Source: Stercorarius parasiticus
Taxonomy: Eukaryota > Chordata > Aves > Charadriiformes > Stercorariidae
Assembly (NCBI GenBank): GCA_013396915.1
Contig: VWZL01003420.1
Span: 859,507-923,506 of the forward strand
DNA: 64,000 nucleotides
Direction of reading: 5' to 3'
The translations under genes were made by a program, and so were the position numbers. Of this stretch, positions 28,401 through 38,325 are shown piece by piece. The first letter of the stretch is position 1; the number at the start of each line of letters is the position of its first letter. The notes beneath the pieces were generated by a model. The model made no database searches and was not told the DNA's origin. It was given only the letters and a program-made list of their open reading frames with translations.

Positions 28401-31377
28401 TTACAGACCCCAAAGTATTGACTCCTCACATTTCCTGTAAGCTGTGTTACTTGCTTTTTTGGTGCTGGTAGGAAATATCAGGGTTTTTTTAAGAATGGAG
28501 AACTTGCATTTCCACCAACTCTACACAATGCTTTGTCTCACCTTATAAATCAATACCTCCTGTGTGCATAAGCTGACTCCAGAGCATTGCAGCCTTCCCT
28601 ATCTTTCAAACATCAACTTCCACCATAATGCTTCATCTTCAGCTGAAAAACCTTGCTTTAAACACAGGATTAGCAAGCCAATAGAAAAAAAATACTATTT
28701 AATGCTTGAGAAGACAAAGGTGTAGTATCTTGTAAATCAGAGTAGCCTTTTTGAAAGCCATAGTCCTATTAACTTTAACAAAAATCACATGACATAGATA
28801 ATCAGATTGTTTAATTGTTGTAATCCTTAGATATACACACACTGGCTGCTCTTTTCATCCCAACTTTTGCCAAGGAACTAAACTGTTTTCTATACATTTT
28901 TAGATAAACCAACTACAAGAGCATTTATTTACAAAACAAAAACAAAGATGAAAACCCACCTACACCATCCTGGTTTAAGCTAGATGAGACTATAATATGA
29001 ACTGGAAGTAGCATCAACCATCCTGTAAAGAACACTTAATAGGTAGAGCATTTTCCATAAGGCTGTTCTAATTCACCTTCAATTGGTTCCATAGACTACT
29101 GATGTCAATCAAAACTTTGCAATGGATTCAGCCCTACTTGGGTCACATTTTTATTTTAACTCAATAGCACAGTGTTAATTCTTTGCATCTGCATGTAACT
29201 TCATCTAGAGCTGAAACAAAAGTTTACAGAGGGGCAGCTGTTACTAAACTGTACACAACTAAGTAAACCAAGGAAAAGGTGCCTACTATAGTAAAGGTTA
29301 ACATTTACTGTTAAGGTAAATGGTAAAAGGTAAAATTTGATGCCAAATATTTTCTATTAAAGGTCCATTAAAGTACACCATAGTCTCAGTCTCCAACACA
29401 GAGGTAACCAAGAAAATATTAGTAGCAGTGGTTTCCGTAACTTCTGCACTCTAGAATTTTATCCAGTTGCAATGCCTAAACAGAACAATAATGAAGTTGG
29501 TCAGATCTCAATATTATTTAGCTTTTCTGTTTTGTGTTGGGTTTTTTTTTTCTGAGGAAAAAAAAAAAAGCCTTATTTCAGCTTTCTACAAAAAGAGCAC
29601 CAAAGCTCACAATTTGTAGATATTCTTTATACCTCAGGCAGTAGAGACCTCTCTCCACTCTCAATCTTGTCCCTAAATTAAAATTTAGATTATGTACGAT
29701 AATATAAAGAAACTGCATTAGAGGAGTTCTCACTTGCTGAGTGTCTGAAAAAGGTTAGCTGCACAGATACAAGCCATCCCAGTTGCATACCAGGTCCCAT
29801 ATGTCAAGGCTTTAGAACAGCAGGTTTATTTTTGGCTTTGCATATTAATCCTCTGCTCTCCTTTCAGACTAAGGGAAGGGCAGCAAACTTCAATAGTAAA
29901 GATATTTGCAACCCTCATTAACGATAGTGCAAACGCCCTTTAGCGAAGTTTCTCTATCTGGATACATAAATGAAAAGCCAGAATTATGTTCTAACATTCC
30001 CCAACACTACATAGAAACTCACCTCCCACACTGGTCTTTCCCAAAACCACACTCACTGTGGGGGTGAAGATGAAAGCTGCACATTTGCTAATGGTGCCAA
30101 AACAACCAAAACTGGACAATGCGCAGTCGCAATCTTTTTACCCTGGATAATGTTAGACATCAAGTCCAGACAAACCCTTAAAGGCTCAGCCTCAATGTGA
30201 AATTGTGCCAGGTGCTACCTAGTTAAAGCCTTACCTATGGAGATGATGACAATAAGCAAGCTAGGGATCTAGAGCTGTTGGCATCCCCCTACATCACCAT
30301 TGGCAATCTGACAGAAGAACAATTACGTGTTCTTCAAAAAGAAAGCAAAGCAGAAGGTTGGTGATTTTCCCCCAGTGACGATTATTTTTTAATATATCTA
30401 ACATTTAAAAAGGTGATAATAGATGTTGCAGTCCTGCAAGCAATACCATCTACTGCAATAAAGATGAATCAAAAGCGCAGCAAAGGAAAGGAGACACTAT
30501 ACAATCTTCAGAGACATGAATTTTCCAGGTGGAGACCAAGAACTATGGAAGGTCTAAGTATAAAACTTCCAAACCTAAAAATCAGCTTAAACCTTGAAAA
30601 GAACATGAAACCCACTTCTACTTACTGTTTAAAAATGTCTTCTTGGGTTGAAAGGGAGAAGATGTATTGGGTGAAAATACAAGCTTTATGGCTTATAACT
30701 CTACCAAAAAGGCTCACCTTGCACGATAAGGGGAGCACAGCAATACTATACTAAGCTGTACAGCAACAATTTCTCCCTTTTCTTTCTGTTTGACAACAAC
30801 AAATTACACCTAACATTGACCTTTAGCTTTTAGATGTATTTAATTCCAAAACTCAAAGTATACCAAAAAAAGATACCAGCTTTGTAAACTTCCTAACATC
30901 CCTTTCTGGCACTAGCAAAAAAAATTAAGAAGTTACAGTTTTCCAAACAGTCCTACAATGATAAAATAATTAAGACATGATTGCTGTTTTACATGAACAA
31001 ACCAGGCTTTTCTTCAGTTCTAACCAGCTAATCTGTCTTTTTGAGTTCATATTACAGTTGTGGTTTCCCTCTCTTATTCCCAATACTCCTGTGTCATGCA
31101 GCCTACTCTCTGACAGGCTTCACACATTTCTAGATACACCGTGATTTTAAAACCAATGCTTAGAGGTCTTAACAATATTCTGTCTCATCAAATTATCTTC
31201 ATCTCATGTCAAAACATGAGGGAACTGGGGGAAAAGTGTACATAAGTTCTTCGAGCACAAAATACCTGGAGGTTTGGTTACAAGTCACAAAAGCCCAGAA
31301 CAAGCATTTCTTCTACAGCGATCTTTGCATTTAAAGGAACTCTGGGAGATTTTATCTCCCTTTCTCCTAAAACTCTG

Positions 31378-31492
31378 GGTGGTGTGGTTTTTTGGTTTGG
31401 GTGGGAGTTTTTTTGTTTGGTGTTTTTTTTTGTTTGTGTGTGCGTGTTTTTTTTTATTTGGGGTTTTGGTGTTTGGGTTTTTTTACTTTTTT
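31378..31492 (+). repeat. G/T-rich low-complexity tract
   Basis: About 115 bases of the plus strand are nearly all G and T, mostly T runs of 3-9 split by GG, GGG or GTGT words. The TMCC3 sense strand is correspondingly A/C-rich. Open frames across it encode F, G, V, W and L strings typical of low complexity and are not genes. It sits about 80 bases left of an old CR1/L2-like relic and may be simple-sequence expansion next to it. Confidence 0.85.
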
Positions 31493-31570
31493 AATCCTTC
31501 TAGGTCCCTTTATGTTATTTCTTCTAAATGTACTAAAGATTTTAAGAAATAAAGGGAATCCAAGGACAGA

Positions 31571-31738
31571 TGACGAAAGTGATTAGAGATTTAGAAAGAC
31601 TTCCATATGAGGAGAGATTATTAAAAAGACTGCCTTGCTTATAGACAAGATGAATGGGAGGGATCATAAAAGAGACATGGAAAATGAGAAGAGACGTTCC
31701 ACAGAATGTTTTTGCATCACTAGAAAGCAAGAGGATTT
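31571..31738 (+). mobile_element. degenerate CR1/L2-like LINE relic
   Basis: The words GTGATTAGAGATTTAGAAAG and ACTTCCATATGAGGAGAGAT are followed by traces of a GAAGAGAC block and a TTCCACAGAATG block. This order resembles the 3' region of old CR1/L2-type elements found across reptiles and birds, as I remember them. The internal part is shortened, so the copy is deleted and ancient. It has no coding capacity. The family is uncertain. Confidence 0.6.
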
Positions 31739-32282
31739 CTGTATTCTTTTTTAATGTAAGCCTTTTTGTGTGTGTGTGATCATGTAAAAATCAGTTCATC
31801 CACAAAACACTGATTCTATTGCTAGCCTTACTAAGGCTAAAAGCACAAGAAGACAGAAATTAAGATTCTCTATTTGTTAATAAACAGACCACATCTGTTC
31901 CAGGTAAGTTTTTTTGGTTTTTAAATAAAGGAAGAATTCTTACCATTTCAAATATAAGTCTATCACTAATAAGAGAGAGTTCTGAATAGGCTCTGATGTG
32001 CAAGACATAACATAATTAGGACTTCCTACATCTCTCTCTAAAGCATCTGGTACTTGTTAAAAGCAGGACTTATCATGGCATAGACTTCTGATGGATGCAG
32101 AAAAGGAACTCACCTGTTTTAGTTGTACTAGAAAAGGATTTTTCTCCTACAAAGCCGTATGTATAAATTTATAATCCTGATGAAATGTGGAGGATTGTTG
32201 TACTGCAAGCGGTAAGAGATCAAGACTGAAGAGCAATGCCCTGATCAGCAGCCAAAAAAGAATGCATACACAGGTTTCTGAG

Positions 32283-32322
32283 ATCTAAAGAGGACAACCT
32301 CAATCTAAAGAGGACAACCTCG
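32283..32322. repeat. 20-bp tandem duplication
   Basis: ATCTAAAGAGGACAACCTCA at 32283-32302 is repeated immediately at 32303-32322 with only the last base changed. Two head-to-tail copies fit a single replication slippage event. Confidence 0.95.
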
Positions 32323-32506
32323 TGAGCATTCAGAGATGACAGCTTTAATAGTAGAGCCCTGAATGGCAGTCCTGACACAATGCTCTAGAAGCAAAAATCA
32401 ACACAATGAGGCGTAAGTTAGCATAGACAAGGTAGTTTGAGCATCAGGGATGTTACTATTGCAATTGTATAGACCTCTGCATGGACTTATTGCTAAGAAG
32501 CACTGC

Positions 32507-32552
32507 GTGGCCAGAATTTGAGCATCTCTGTAGCCAGAATTTAAGCATCTCT
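32507..32552. repeat. 23-bp tandem duplication
   Basis: The unit at 32507-32529, containing CCAGAATTTGAGCATCTCT, is repeated at 32530-32552 with two changes. It lies only 185 bases from the 20-bp duplication. Confidence 0.93.
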
Positions 32553-34767
32553 AAGTTCCCCGCAGTACTCATTACAAAAACAAGTCCCTTAAGAAAGCAC
32601 CATGACACTCTAGCTGTTCTGCAAGCTACATTCCAGCAAGAACAGTACTTGATGCATGACAGCTAAAAATGCTAACTTTCTTCCCAAATCTTGTCCTACT
32701 TCATGGCTTAGGTCCTGATTTTGAAAGATTTGGATTAGTTTTCGAAGTGTTGGAGAAATCAACTAGTAGTGGATGTGAAGCACAGTGAAGCTGCAGCAAC
32801 TGGGATTAGCAGAGGTGACCTGAAACAATCTGCACAGCTGTATTGCCCACATTGATTCCACCTGTACCCCCTGAGTGAGCTGCAGTAATCCAGATTAGAG
32901 TGACCAGATATGATTGACAAGGAGCGGCAGGAAAACTCTCCTGGAAAGGTACCTTTCTTAGAGCCGTGGATAGTTGATTTACCAGAATCAAGGTAACCAC
33001 ACAACTGTAAATCTATACCCACCAAATAATACCAAAACTGTAAGGCACCAACACCATTGCACTACGAGTAATAGTGGTTTTATGCCCCACTCTGTACTGC
33101 CATGCACAGCATATCTTGGGTCTCTTGTGACTCATCCAAGAAGAGAACAGGAATCCAGCCTCTCCCTCAAAATACCTGGCCTCCTAGGCACCAATGACTC
33201 CCCCCACGTTCAGAATGACTCAGCTGTTCTTCATTGAAGCATTTTCTCTCTTTCAGGCACTGGGAACTTTGCACAAAGTGTGACATATGGTTCATTGGAG
33301 AGTTGTTAGCAGAGCCCAGGTTACCTTATGCTTGAAAGGACCTCAAAGAAGAAGGTACTGAAGAGACCTGTTGTCTTCACTAAAGGAGCTTTTTAGCTGC
33401 AGTAAGAATTTTAAAATCCTTTTCCCCTCAGATTCTACTGTTTACAAACTCAAAAGGCTATATTCACAGTAAGTTGTTCTAGCACTTCTGCAAGCTGAAT
33501 TTGGCAGTGCCTTCCTATCATATATAGAGCTGCAATTTTGGATCAGTCTTCTTGCCTGACCATAGAGAAGGCTTCGGTTTCTCGTAAGAAAAAATCCTTA
33601 GATGAGCTTGAAAGCCACAGGCAGTAACCTATAGGGCTGGAGAAGTCCTTCAAAACCTGCCCACCCACAAACTGGACTCAGTAGCCTGTTATACAGGCTA
33701 TGAGACCCAACAACTACTTTGACACTTCTCTTTCCCCCAGGCTTTATTAAATGTATCTCACCCCACTCACAATGCTCTGCATTGCTTTTCTCCATGAATG
33801 TTTGGGAATGGCAGCTTTAACTCCAGCTACTCTGATGCTTTTTTTTGAATCTCTAAAAGAAAACCAGCATCCTGCTTCTTTCCTACATGATACCACCAGT
33901 TGTTGCTGCTCCAGGGCCTGACCATTTCCATCCCCCTGGTTAAAGCTGTAAGAGGAACGTTGAAGTTATCCAGGCAATTTACCCAGGAAAAATTCCTATT
34001 TGTCCAGAGTAAGCACAAATGGATTTAATGCAAGCTCTTGCTGTCATCTGGAACACACAACCTGTTGCTACCACCTCTAGAAATTATATTACAAGTTCTG
34101 TGACATCAGACACAACTTGGAAAGCCCAAACCCTGGAGCAACGCAGTTACATACAACTCTACAAACTTGTTACAGAGTTATATTTTCAGTTCTCATGGTC
34201 TCAGGAAGGAAGGAGAGGCTACTTGTGATGAAAAGAAACCCAAGTATCAGACAAAAGCCCAATGCTTTCATAAAACTGCCTTAAGCATGAGATTATTTTT
34301 TTTTTCAATACACAAGTACAATACGCAACACTGAATGTTAGCCATGATACTTTAGGCTTTTAAGCAGATCAGCTAGACTATAGAGTGGAGGCTTCAGGTT
34401 TAACTCTTAAACATACCAAAAATCATCCTTGAAGGTATGCAACTTTCTTCCATGGCCACAGTAAGCTAGGTAGTGCGTTATTCTTGTGGCAAGAACAATT
34501 AAGAAAAACTACTTAGTTCAACTTGCAAAGACAAAATCAAAGGAAATCCATAAAATTTTTAACTGGGTTACAACTAGCATGTGCACCCAGCTTACAGTAT
34601 GAAGAGCATTGTAGACTCCAATAGTAAAGGTACAGTGTACCTTTTTACCTGTTTTTAAACCATTTCATTATGCAGCAACAATCCGAAGCACACTATCTCC
34701 TTTCCAGCACTGTCAATGAGCTGGAGGTATGGAAAGAACGGCTAATGTGCGGTACAGGAAAACAAAA

Positions 34768-34782
34768 CACCACCACCACCAC
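34768..34782 (+). repeat. (CAC)5 trinucleotide run
   Basis: Five CAC units are followed by a C-rich stretch. Short microsatellite in the intron. Confidence 0.85.
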
Positions 34783-35623
34783 CCCGCCCTCAAGGGGCTC
34801 TCCCCCCAAAAAAAGTCTTCCTTCACAAACAGCTAATCCCTACACTTCAAATTGTAAAGCTCATTTATTGACACATACACGATCTCAGCATAGAAAACAA
34901 AATTTCTGCTGATATCCCAACTCAGCTAGAGCAACCTTCTTTTTCTTTGCATCTTTCTGCAGTGCACAGGAAGAAAGAGCCATTTGTTTTACACCTGTTT
35001 GAGCTGAGCATTTAGGTAAAAATTTGAAATCTGTACATGAACTAGAGAGCCAACTGCTTTCATCAACGAGACATTCACCACAAAGAATACTAAATATATG
35101 AAAGGATCACGAGCACTGCCTATACATGGCTATCATATATTGTATGAACAAACCATCAAAATAGTAAGATAAAGAAAGATTAACTTGCCAGCAAACCATA
35201 AGAAAAGCTATCCCGTAAAGCCATATGTCACAGATATACAGTATATTCTTACTTTATCCCTAGAACGCACAGACACACCTTTTCTGTCGATCTCCATCCC
35301 TGCCACAGCCTTCTTGTAAGTAACTTCAGGAAGGGAACCATAATTATTCTCTGCTGCTAGATACAATCACCCGATCCACAGTTTATTAAACAGAGACCTT
35401 GAGAAACAGGACCAAAACCAGCTACCCACCAGTGTGATCTAGACACAGAGTCACTTAATTAAATCATCAGCGCTGTTGACTTTGGTGAGTAAGTTCTGTT
35501 ACTCTCACCTCCAATTAGTTTCTGTTGTGGATGTATCTTGAACATCAGTTTCTCTTATGCCAACAATCAGTTTCGTTTCATTTCGTTTTCTTATGCTACG
35601 GAATATTTAGAGTAGGAATATGG

Positions 35624-35657
35624 AAAAAAAAAAAAAGCACAGAAAAAAAAAAAAAAA
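35624..35657 (+). repeat. paired poly-A tracts at the island edge
   Basis: A13 (35624-35636) and A15 (35643-35657) are separated by GCACAG. In the TMCC3 sense strand these are long T tracts, about 165-195 bases downstream of the exon 1 donor, exactly where the CpG island ends. Poly(dA:dT) tracts disfavour nucleosomes, so they may mark the promoter boundary, but this is inference. Confidence 0.9.
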
Positions 35658-35820
35658 CCCTTCCCTTTAGATCGACAACGCCGCAAACGCGGAGACCTCT
35701 CGGGGAACACGCTGCAGGTCGGCGGTCTCCTCTCAGAGCTCGGCACCCCGGTCCACCACCACCCCCGGGGCCTCCTGCTTCCGAGGGTGGCCCCGACACC
35801 CCTTCCCTCGCACTCCTTAC

Positions 35821-35898
35821 CCGCGTCTTGCGGCGCCGGTGGCGCTCCGGGTCCGAGTACGTTCTGTCCACGGCCAGCGCCGTGTCGCTGCCCGGCAT
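35821..35898 (-). CDS. TMCC3: TMCC3 first coding exon (N-terminal 26 codons)
   Basis: On the minus strand, an ATG at 35898 opens 26 codons reading MPGSDTALAVDRTYSDPERH then RRRKTR. The frame runs straight into GTAAGG at 35820-35815, a good splice donor that leaves the exon in phase 0. The start is supported by an A at -3 (ACAGG before ATG) and by an in-frame TGA at 35934-35932, 12 codons upstream with no ATG between. From memory, the peptide matches the N-terminus of the long TMCC3 isoform in mammals (MPGSDTAL.VDRTYS pattern). TMCC proteins are endoplasmic reticulum membrane proteins with central coiled coils and two C-terminal membrane segments; TMCC3 has been linked to three-way junctions of tubular ER. 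This exon contains none of those domains, only a polar head ending in a basic patch. The remaining exons must lie left of position 1. The call rests on recall of a short peptide, not on an alignment. Confidence 0.8.
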
Positions 35899-36003
35899 CC
35901 TGTCTCCCCACCGCCGCTTTCCTCCTTCTCCTCAACGGTGCCCGCCAAAAGCCCGCGCGCAGGTAGGCGCGGAGGTGGGGAGGGTCCCGCCAACGGCCAC
36001 CCA

Positions 36004-36014
36004 NNNNNNNNNNN
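36004..36014. other. assembly gap (11 N)
   Basis: Eleven unresolved bases lie inside the CpG island, about 105 bases upstream of the ATG on the sense side. The true length of the missing DNA is unknown. GC-rich avian promoters are often lost in short-read assemblies, so part of the 5' leader or core promoter may be absent. Reading frames crossing this gap are meaningless. Confidence 0.99.
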
Positions 36015-36146
36015 CTCGGCTTCTCCTCACTCGCCACACCCGGATTAACCCCTCAGCTCTCCGGTTCCCGCCGGCCGGGCGCTGCGGCGCCTGAGGTCGT
36101 GAGGGGGTTTCGGGGCTGCGGTGTTTCCCCTCCCTCCTTCGAAAAA

Positions 36147-36177
36147 GGGAGGGCGCCTGAGGGGAGAAGAGGGTGGG
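36147..36177 (+). promoter_or_regulatory. G-quadruplex motif in promoter island
   Basis: The plus strand has five G runs of three or more (36147-36149, 36151-36153, 36161-36164, 36171-36173, 36175-36177) with loops of 1, 7, 6 and 1 bases, meeting the usual G3+N1-7 rule. It lies about 250 bases upstream of the TMCC3 ATG, with the G-rich strand opposite the TMCC3 coding strand. Folding and function are not shown. Confidence 0.7.
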
Positions 36178-36259
36178 AGCGAGCTTTAGCCTTGAGGGAG
36201 TGGGCCGCGAATCGCTTTTTCTAAAAAAAATTTGAAGGCCGGCGGTTCTGAGGGGGCAG

Positions 36260-36470
36260 CAGGAGCTGGGGCAAGGATGATCTCCCAGAGGTACGGCTGG
36301 ACAGAGGGGTGACAGCCCCATTCCTCCTGAGGACAGTCACTGCCTTGGTTCAGGCTTTTCGCTAAAGCTCTAGCTCTTGGAGGGTTATCATCCAGATGAA
36401 CTCAATCAGCCATCTCGACTTCTTTCAAAAGAAATCTAGACCCTGTGTCTACAGCGAGACCTCACAAGAC
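36260..36470. other. upstream flank between island and CR1
   Basis: Transitional sequence leaving the CpG island. No gene, repeat or distinctive motif seen. Confidence 0.6.
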
Positions 36471-36735
36471 ATAGAATCATAGAATGGTTTGGGTTAGAAG
36501 GGACCATAGGCAGGGACACCTTCCACTAGACCAGGTTGCTCAAAGCCCCATCCAGCCTGGCCCTGAACACTTCCAGGGATGGGGCATCCACAAGTTCTCT
36601 GGGAAACCTGTTCCACTGCCTCACCACCCTCACAGTAAAGAATTTCTTCACGATATCTAATCTAAATCTCCCCTCTTTCAGTTTAAAACCATTACCCCTC
36701 GTCCTATTGCTGCACTCCCTGATAAAGAATCCCTA
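36471..36735 (-). mobile_element. CR1 LINE 3' fragment (reverse orientation)
   Basis: The fragment begins with ATAGAATCATAGAATGG followed by TTTGGGTTAGAAGGGACC, the reverse complement of a CR1 3' terminus. It continues through CCAGCCTGGCCCTGAACACT, CACAGTAAAGAATTTCTTC and CCATTACCCCTCGTCCTATT, all familiar CR1 3' words. The 5' end is truncated as usual for CR1 insertions, so there is no usable reverse transcriptase. It sits about 570 bases upstream of the TMCC3 start codon, in the same orientation as the gene. Confidence 0.95.
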
Positions 36736-37802
36736 CAGCACAGCAAATCCTAAAGGTTCAGAAGTCCAGCGGGGAAAGAAAAGAAGAAACCAGAAGCATT
36801 AAGTATGTTGTCGTTTTGGGGCAGACTCACTTGTAAGGTTTTGACTGTGGTAGCATAAGGCACCCTGGACATGGCTGAGTGGTGCCACTGGAAAGCACTC
36901 CATACCCAGAGCTTCTCACAATAAACTTGTCATAAAAATTCTATCAAACCAACTAAATAATCTGGGCTTGCACTGTCCAAAGTGGTCAGTGGAGCACAGC
37001 AACCAGTTCGGTCCCCATTTCTGCACATTACACACATGAGATAAATCCTTCAGTGTCCTAGCAAGGGGGAGCTTCAAACCATACGTGTGAACACCCAAGG
37101 AAAACATGTTTTCTAGGGTTTGCATGTGCCAATGTACTTAAATTCCTAAGAGCTGAGCAGAGTTCCTGACTGATTCTTGCATTCAGAATATCTATGCTAA
37201 GGAATGCATTTACATCAGTAGCACCTAACACATTTTAAACTACTGAAAAGTGTAAGAGGAACACTGCTTTTGTAATTACTCATTAGGTTATACAGGAGAT
37301 GTACTTCTTTCTTTTCTGGAATAAGCAGAATAGTTGGGTTACCACTTCTACCTTGTTACACAAAGTAAATCTGGAGCTCCTTCAGACTGACTCCCTTGCA
37401 CCAGCAGCAGGACTTCACCTTTTAGGTACAGTTGTTACGATGCTCACGCATGAGTCACGCTGCTTTTCTTCTCTAGCTGGGGACTGCAGCAGTCCTAAGG
37501 CATCTGCATACATAAACATACATAAATCAACACAGCTAACTATCCTAGAAGGGGCTTGCAGCTTTTAAAAAATATTTCCCTGACACCATTTACATTTTTA
37601 TTGGAATCTTGTGTTCTGAGGTAACACTACTATCGGAGGTTAATTAGCTGACACAAGAGCCTCCTTGGTGTTGTCATGTAATGATGTCTTCAAAAATGAA
37701 AGACCTGAAATTCCAAAGTAAAAATAAATCCCAGACCTCACCTTCTTGGCAGGTGTTTCTACTTCAACTCTAACACCAATTTTTACAGTGTCATCCCAAA
37801 TT

Positions 37803-37838
37803 CATAAACAAATTAAGTAGCATAAACAAATTAAGTAG
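37803..37838. repeat. 18-bp perfect tandem duplication
   Basis: CATAAACAAATTAAGTAG occurs twice head to tail with no mismatch, at 37803-37820 and 37821-37838. Confidence 0.97.
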
Positions 37839-37868
37839 GGACAGGTGATGAATTGCCATCCTTCCCAA

Positions 37869-37904
37869 ACTTCTTATGCAGCTTCCTATACTTCTTATGC
37901 AGCT
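37869..37904. repeat. 15-bp direct repeat, 21-base period
   Basis: ACTTCTTATGCAGCT occurs at 37869-37883 and 37890-37904 with a 6-base spacer (TCCTAT). It lies 30 bases from the preceding tandem duplication. Confidence 0.97.
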
Positions 37905-38325
37905 GAACAAGATAGCTGGAGTTGGAAGGCTGCTGGGAAAAAGCTTTAAAATGTGAATTGGATTTCTTCAGTCCTTCAGCTCAGACATGAAAGCTAATTC
38001 ATGACTCAAAATGTGCCAGAGGGTGGGGAACTCTGGAGGCAAAGGTCAGTAAGAAATTAAATAGGCAAATGTTGTGGGTTTGGGGTTTTCACCGAAGTCA
38101 TAATTGCTCATTTCCAAAGGGGACTGTGCAGTTTCAAGCACCTAGGATGAAACATCCTTACTTCCTCAGAAACTTTCAGGAGTTTTTTTAAGCCTTGCCA
38201 GATGTAGTTGATCAAAACATAGAGAGGGTAAGTAGTTGGATAAAGAGGCACATAAAAGGCTTCAATTGCTTGGCTCTTTAGTAACACAGGCTTATTATAA
38301 ATCATAGTTTATTCAAAAGTTTAGG

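Larger units (their letters stand above)
11173..31377. other. non-coding intronic stretch, no gene seen
   Basis: AT-rich intron. The longest frames (119 codons at 14211-14570, 116 codons at 23740-24090, 113 codons at 30413-30754) have no recognisable domains, and most are matched by frames on the other strand. Simple sequence includes A runs at about 16085, 20113, 23883 and 27450, a TATG-type microsatellite at 20331-20366, a G9A8 purine tract at 25432-25468 and an AT-rich patch at 27257-27292. I identify no transposon with confidence. Confidence 0.55.
31739..35595. other. non-coding intronic stretch near the promoter
   Basis: No exon or RNA gene is seen. It holds a short GT run near 31770, two exact or near-exact short tandem duplications (32283-32322 and 32507-32552) and a (CAC)5 run at 34768-34782. 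Frames up to 88 codons occur on both strands at 32.76-33.24 kb, overlap each other and are not recognisable. Confidence 0.55.
1..35820 (-). other. TMCC3: TMCC3 intron 1 (5' part, incomplete)
   Basis: This is everything downstream of the GTAAGG donor in the direction of transcription. No frame in this stretch resembles the later TMCC3 exons. In particular, the large second exon, whose coding sequence would give a long open frame, is absent. The intron therefore exceeds 35.8 kb. A very long first intron agrees with the known layout of the mammalian gene. The sequence is AT-rich with scattered homopolymers and one old CR1/L2-like relic, and is otherwise unremarkable. Regulatory elements could be present but cannot be told apart by eye. 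Confidence 0.75.
35669..36258. promoter_or_regulatory. TMCC3: CpG island promoter of TMCC3
   Basis: GC content and CpG density rise abruptly near 35669 and fall off after about 36258, in sharp contrast to the AT-rich DNA on both sides. The island covers the donor, the coding exon, the 5' leader and the presumed transcription start, as is usual for CpG-island promoters in vertebrates. The leader just upstream of the ATG is purine-rich on the sense strand (35899-35931). A GGCGGG box preceded by TTTT, which resembles an E2F or GC-box site, lies at about 35940-35950 on the minus strand. CCCGCC boxes recur at about 36067. I see no TATA box at a convincing position. The exact transcription start cannot be fixed from sequence alone, and an 11-base gap interrupts the island. 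Divergent transcription to the right is possible but not shown. Confidence 0.85.

Noticed and set aside
30413..30754. 113-codon plus frame with many Lys and Arg residues
   Set aside because: A-rich composition explains the residues. No family recognised and no splice signals of note.
31274..31552. 92-codon frame with hydrophobic F/G/V/W strings resembling a membrane protein
   Set aside because: It is the translation of the G/T low-complexity tract.
35591..36037. 148-codon minus-strand frame starting MASEEKP
   Set aside because: It spans the N gap and is in a different frame from the TMCC3 exon; most of it is translated leader and intron.
35525..36094. 189-codon plus-strand frame across the CpG island
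   Set aside because: It runs through poly-A tracts and the N gap and lies antisense to the TMCC3 exon. Its openness comes from GC-rich composition.
36536..36802. 88-codon plus frame over the CR1 copy
   Set aside because: It is antisense to a 5'-truncated CR1 3' end, so not a gene.
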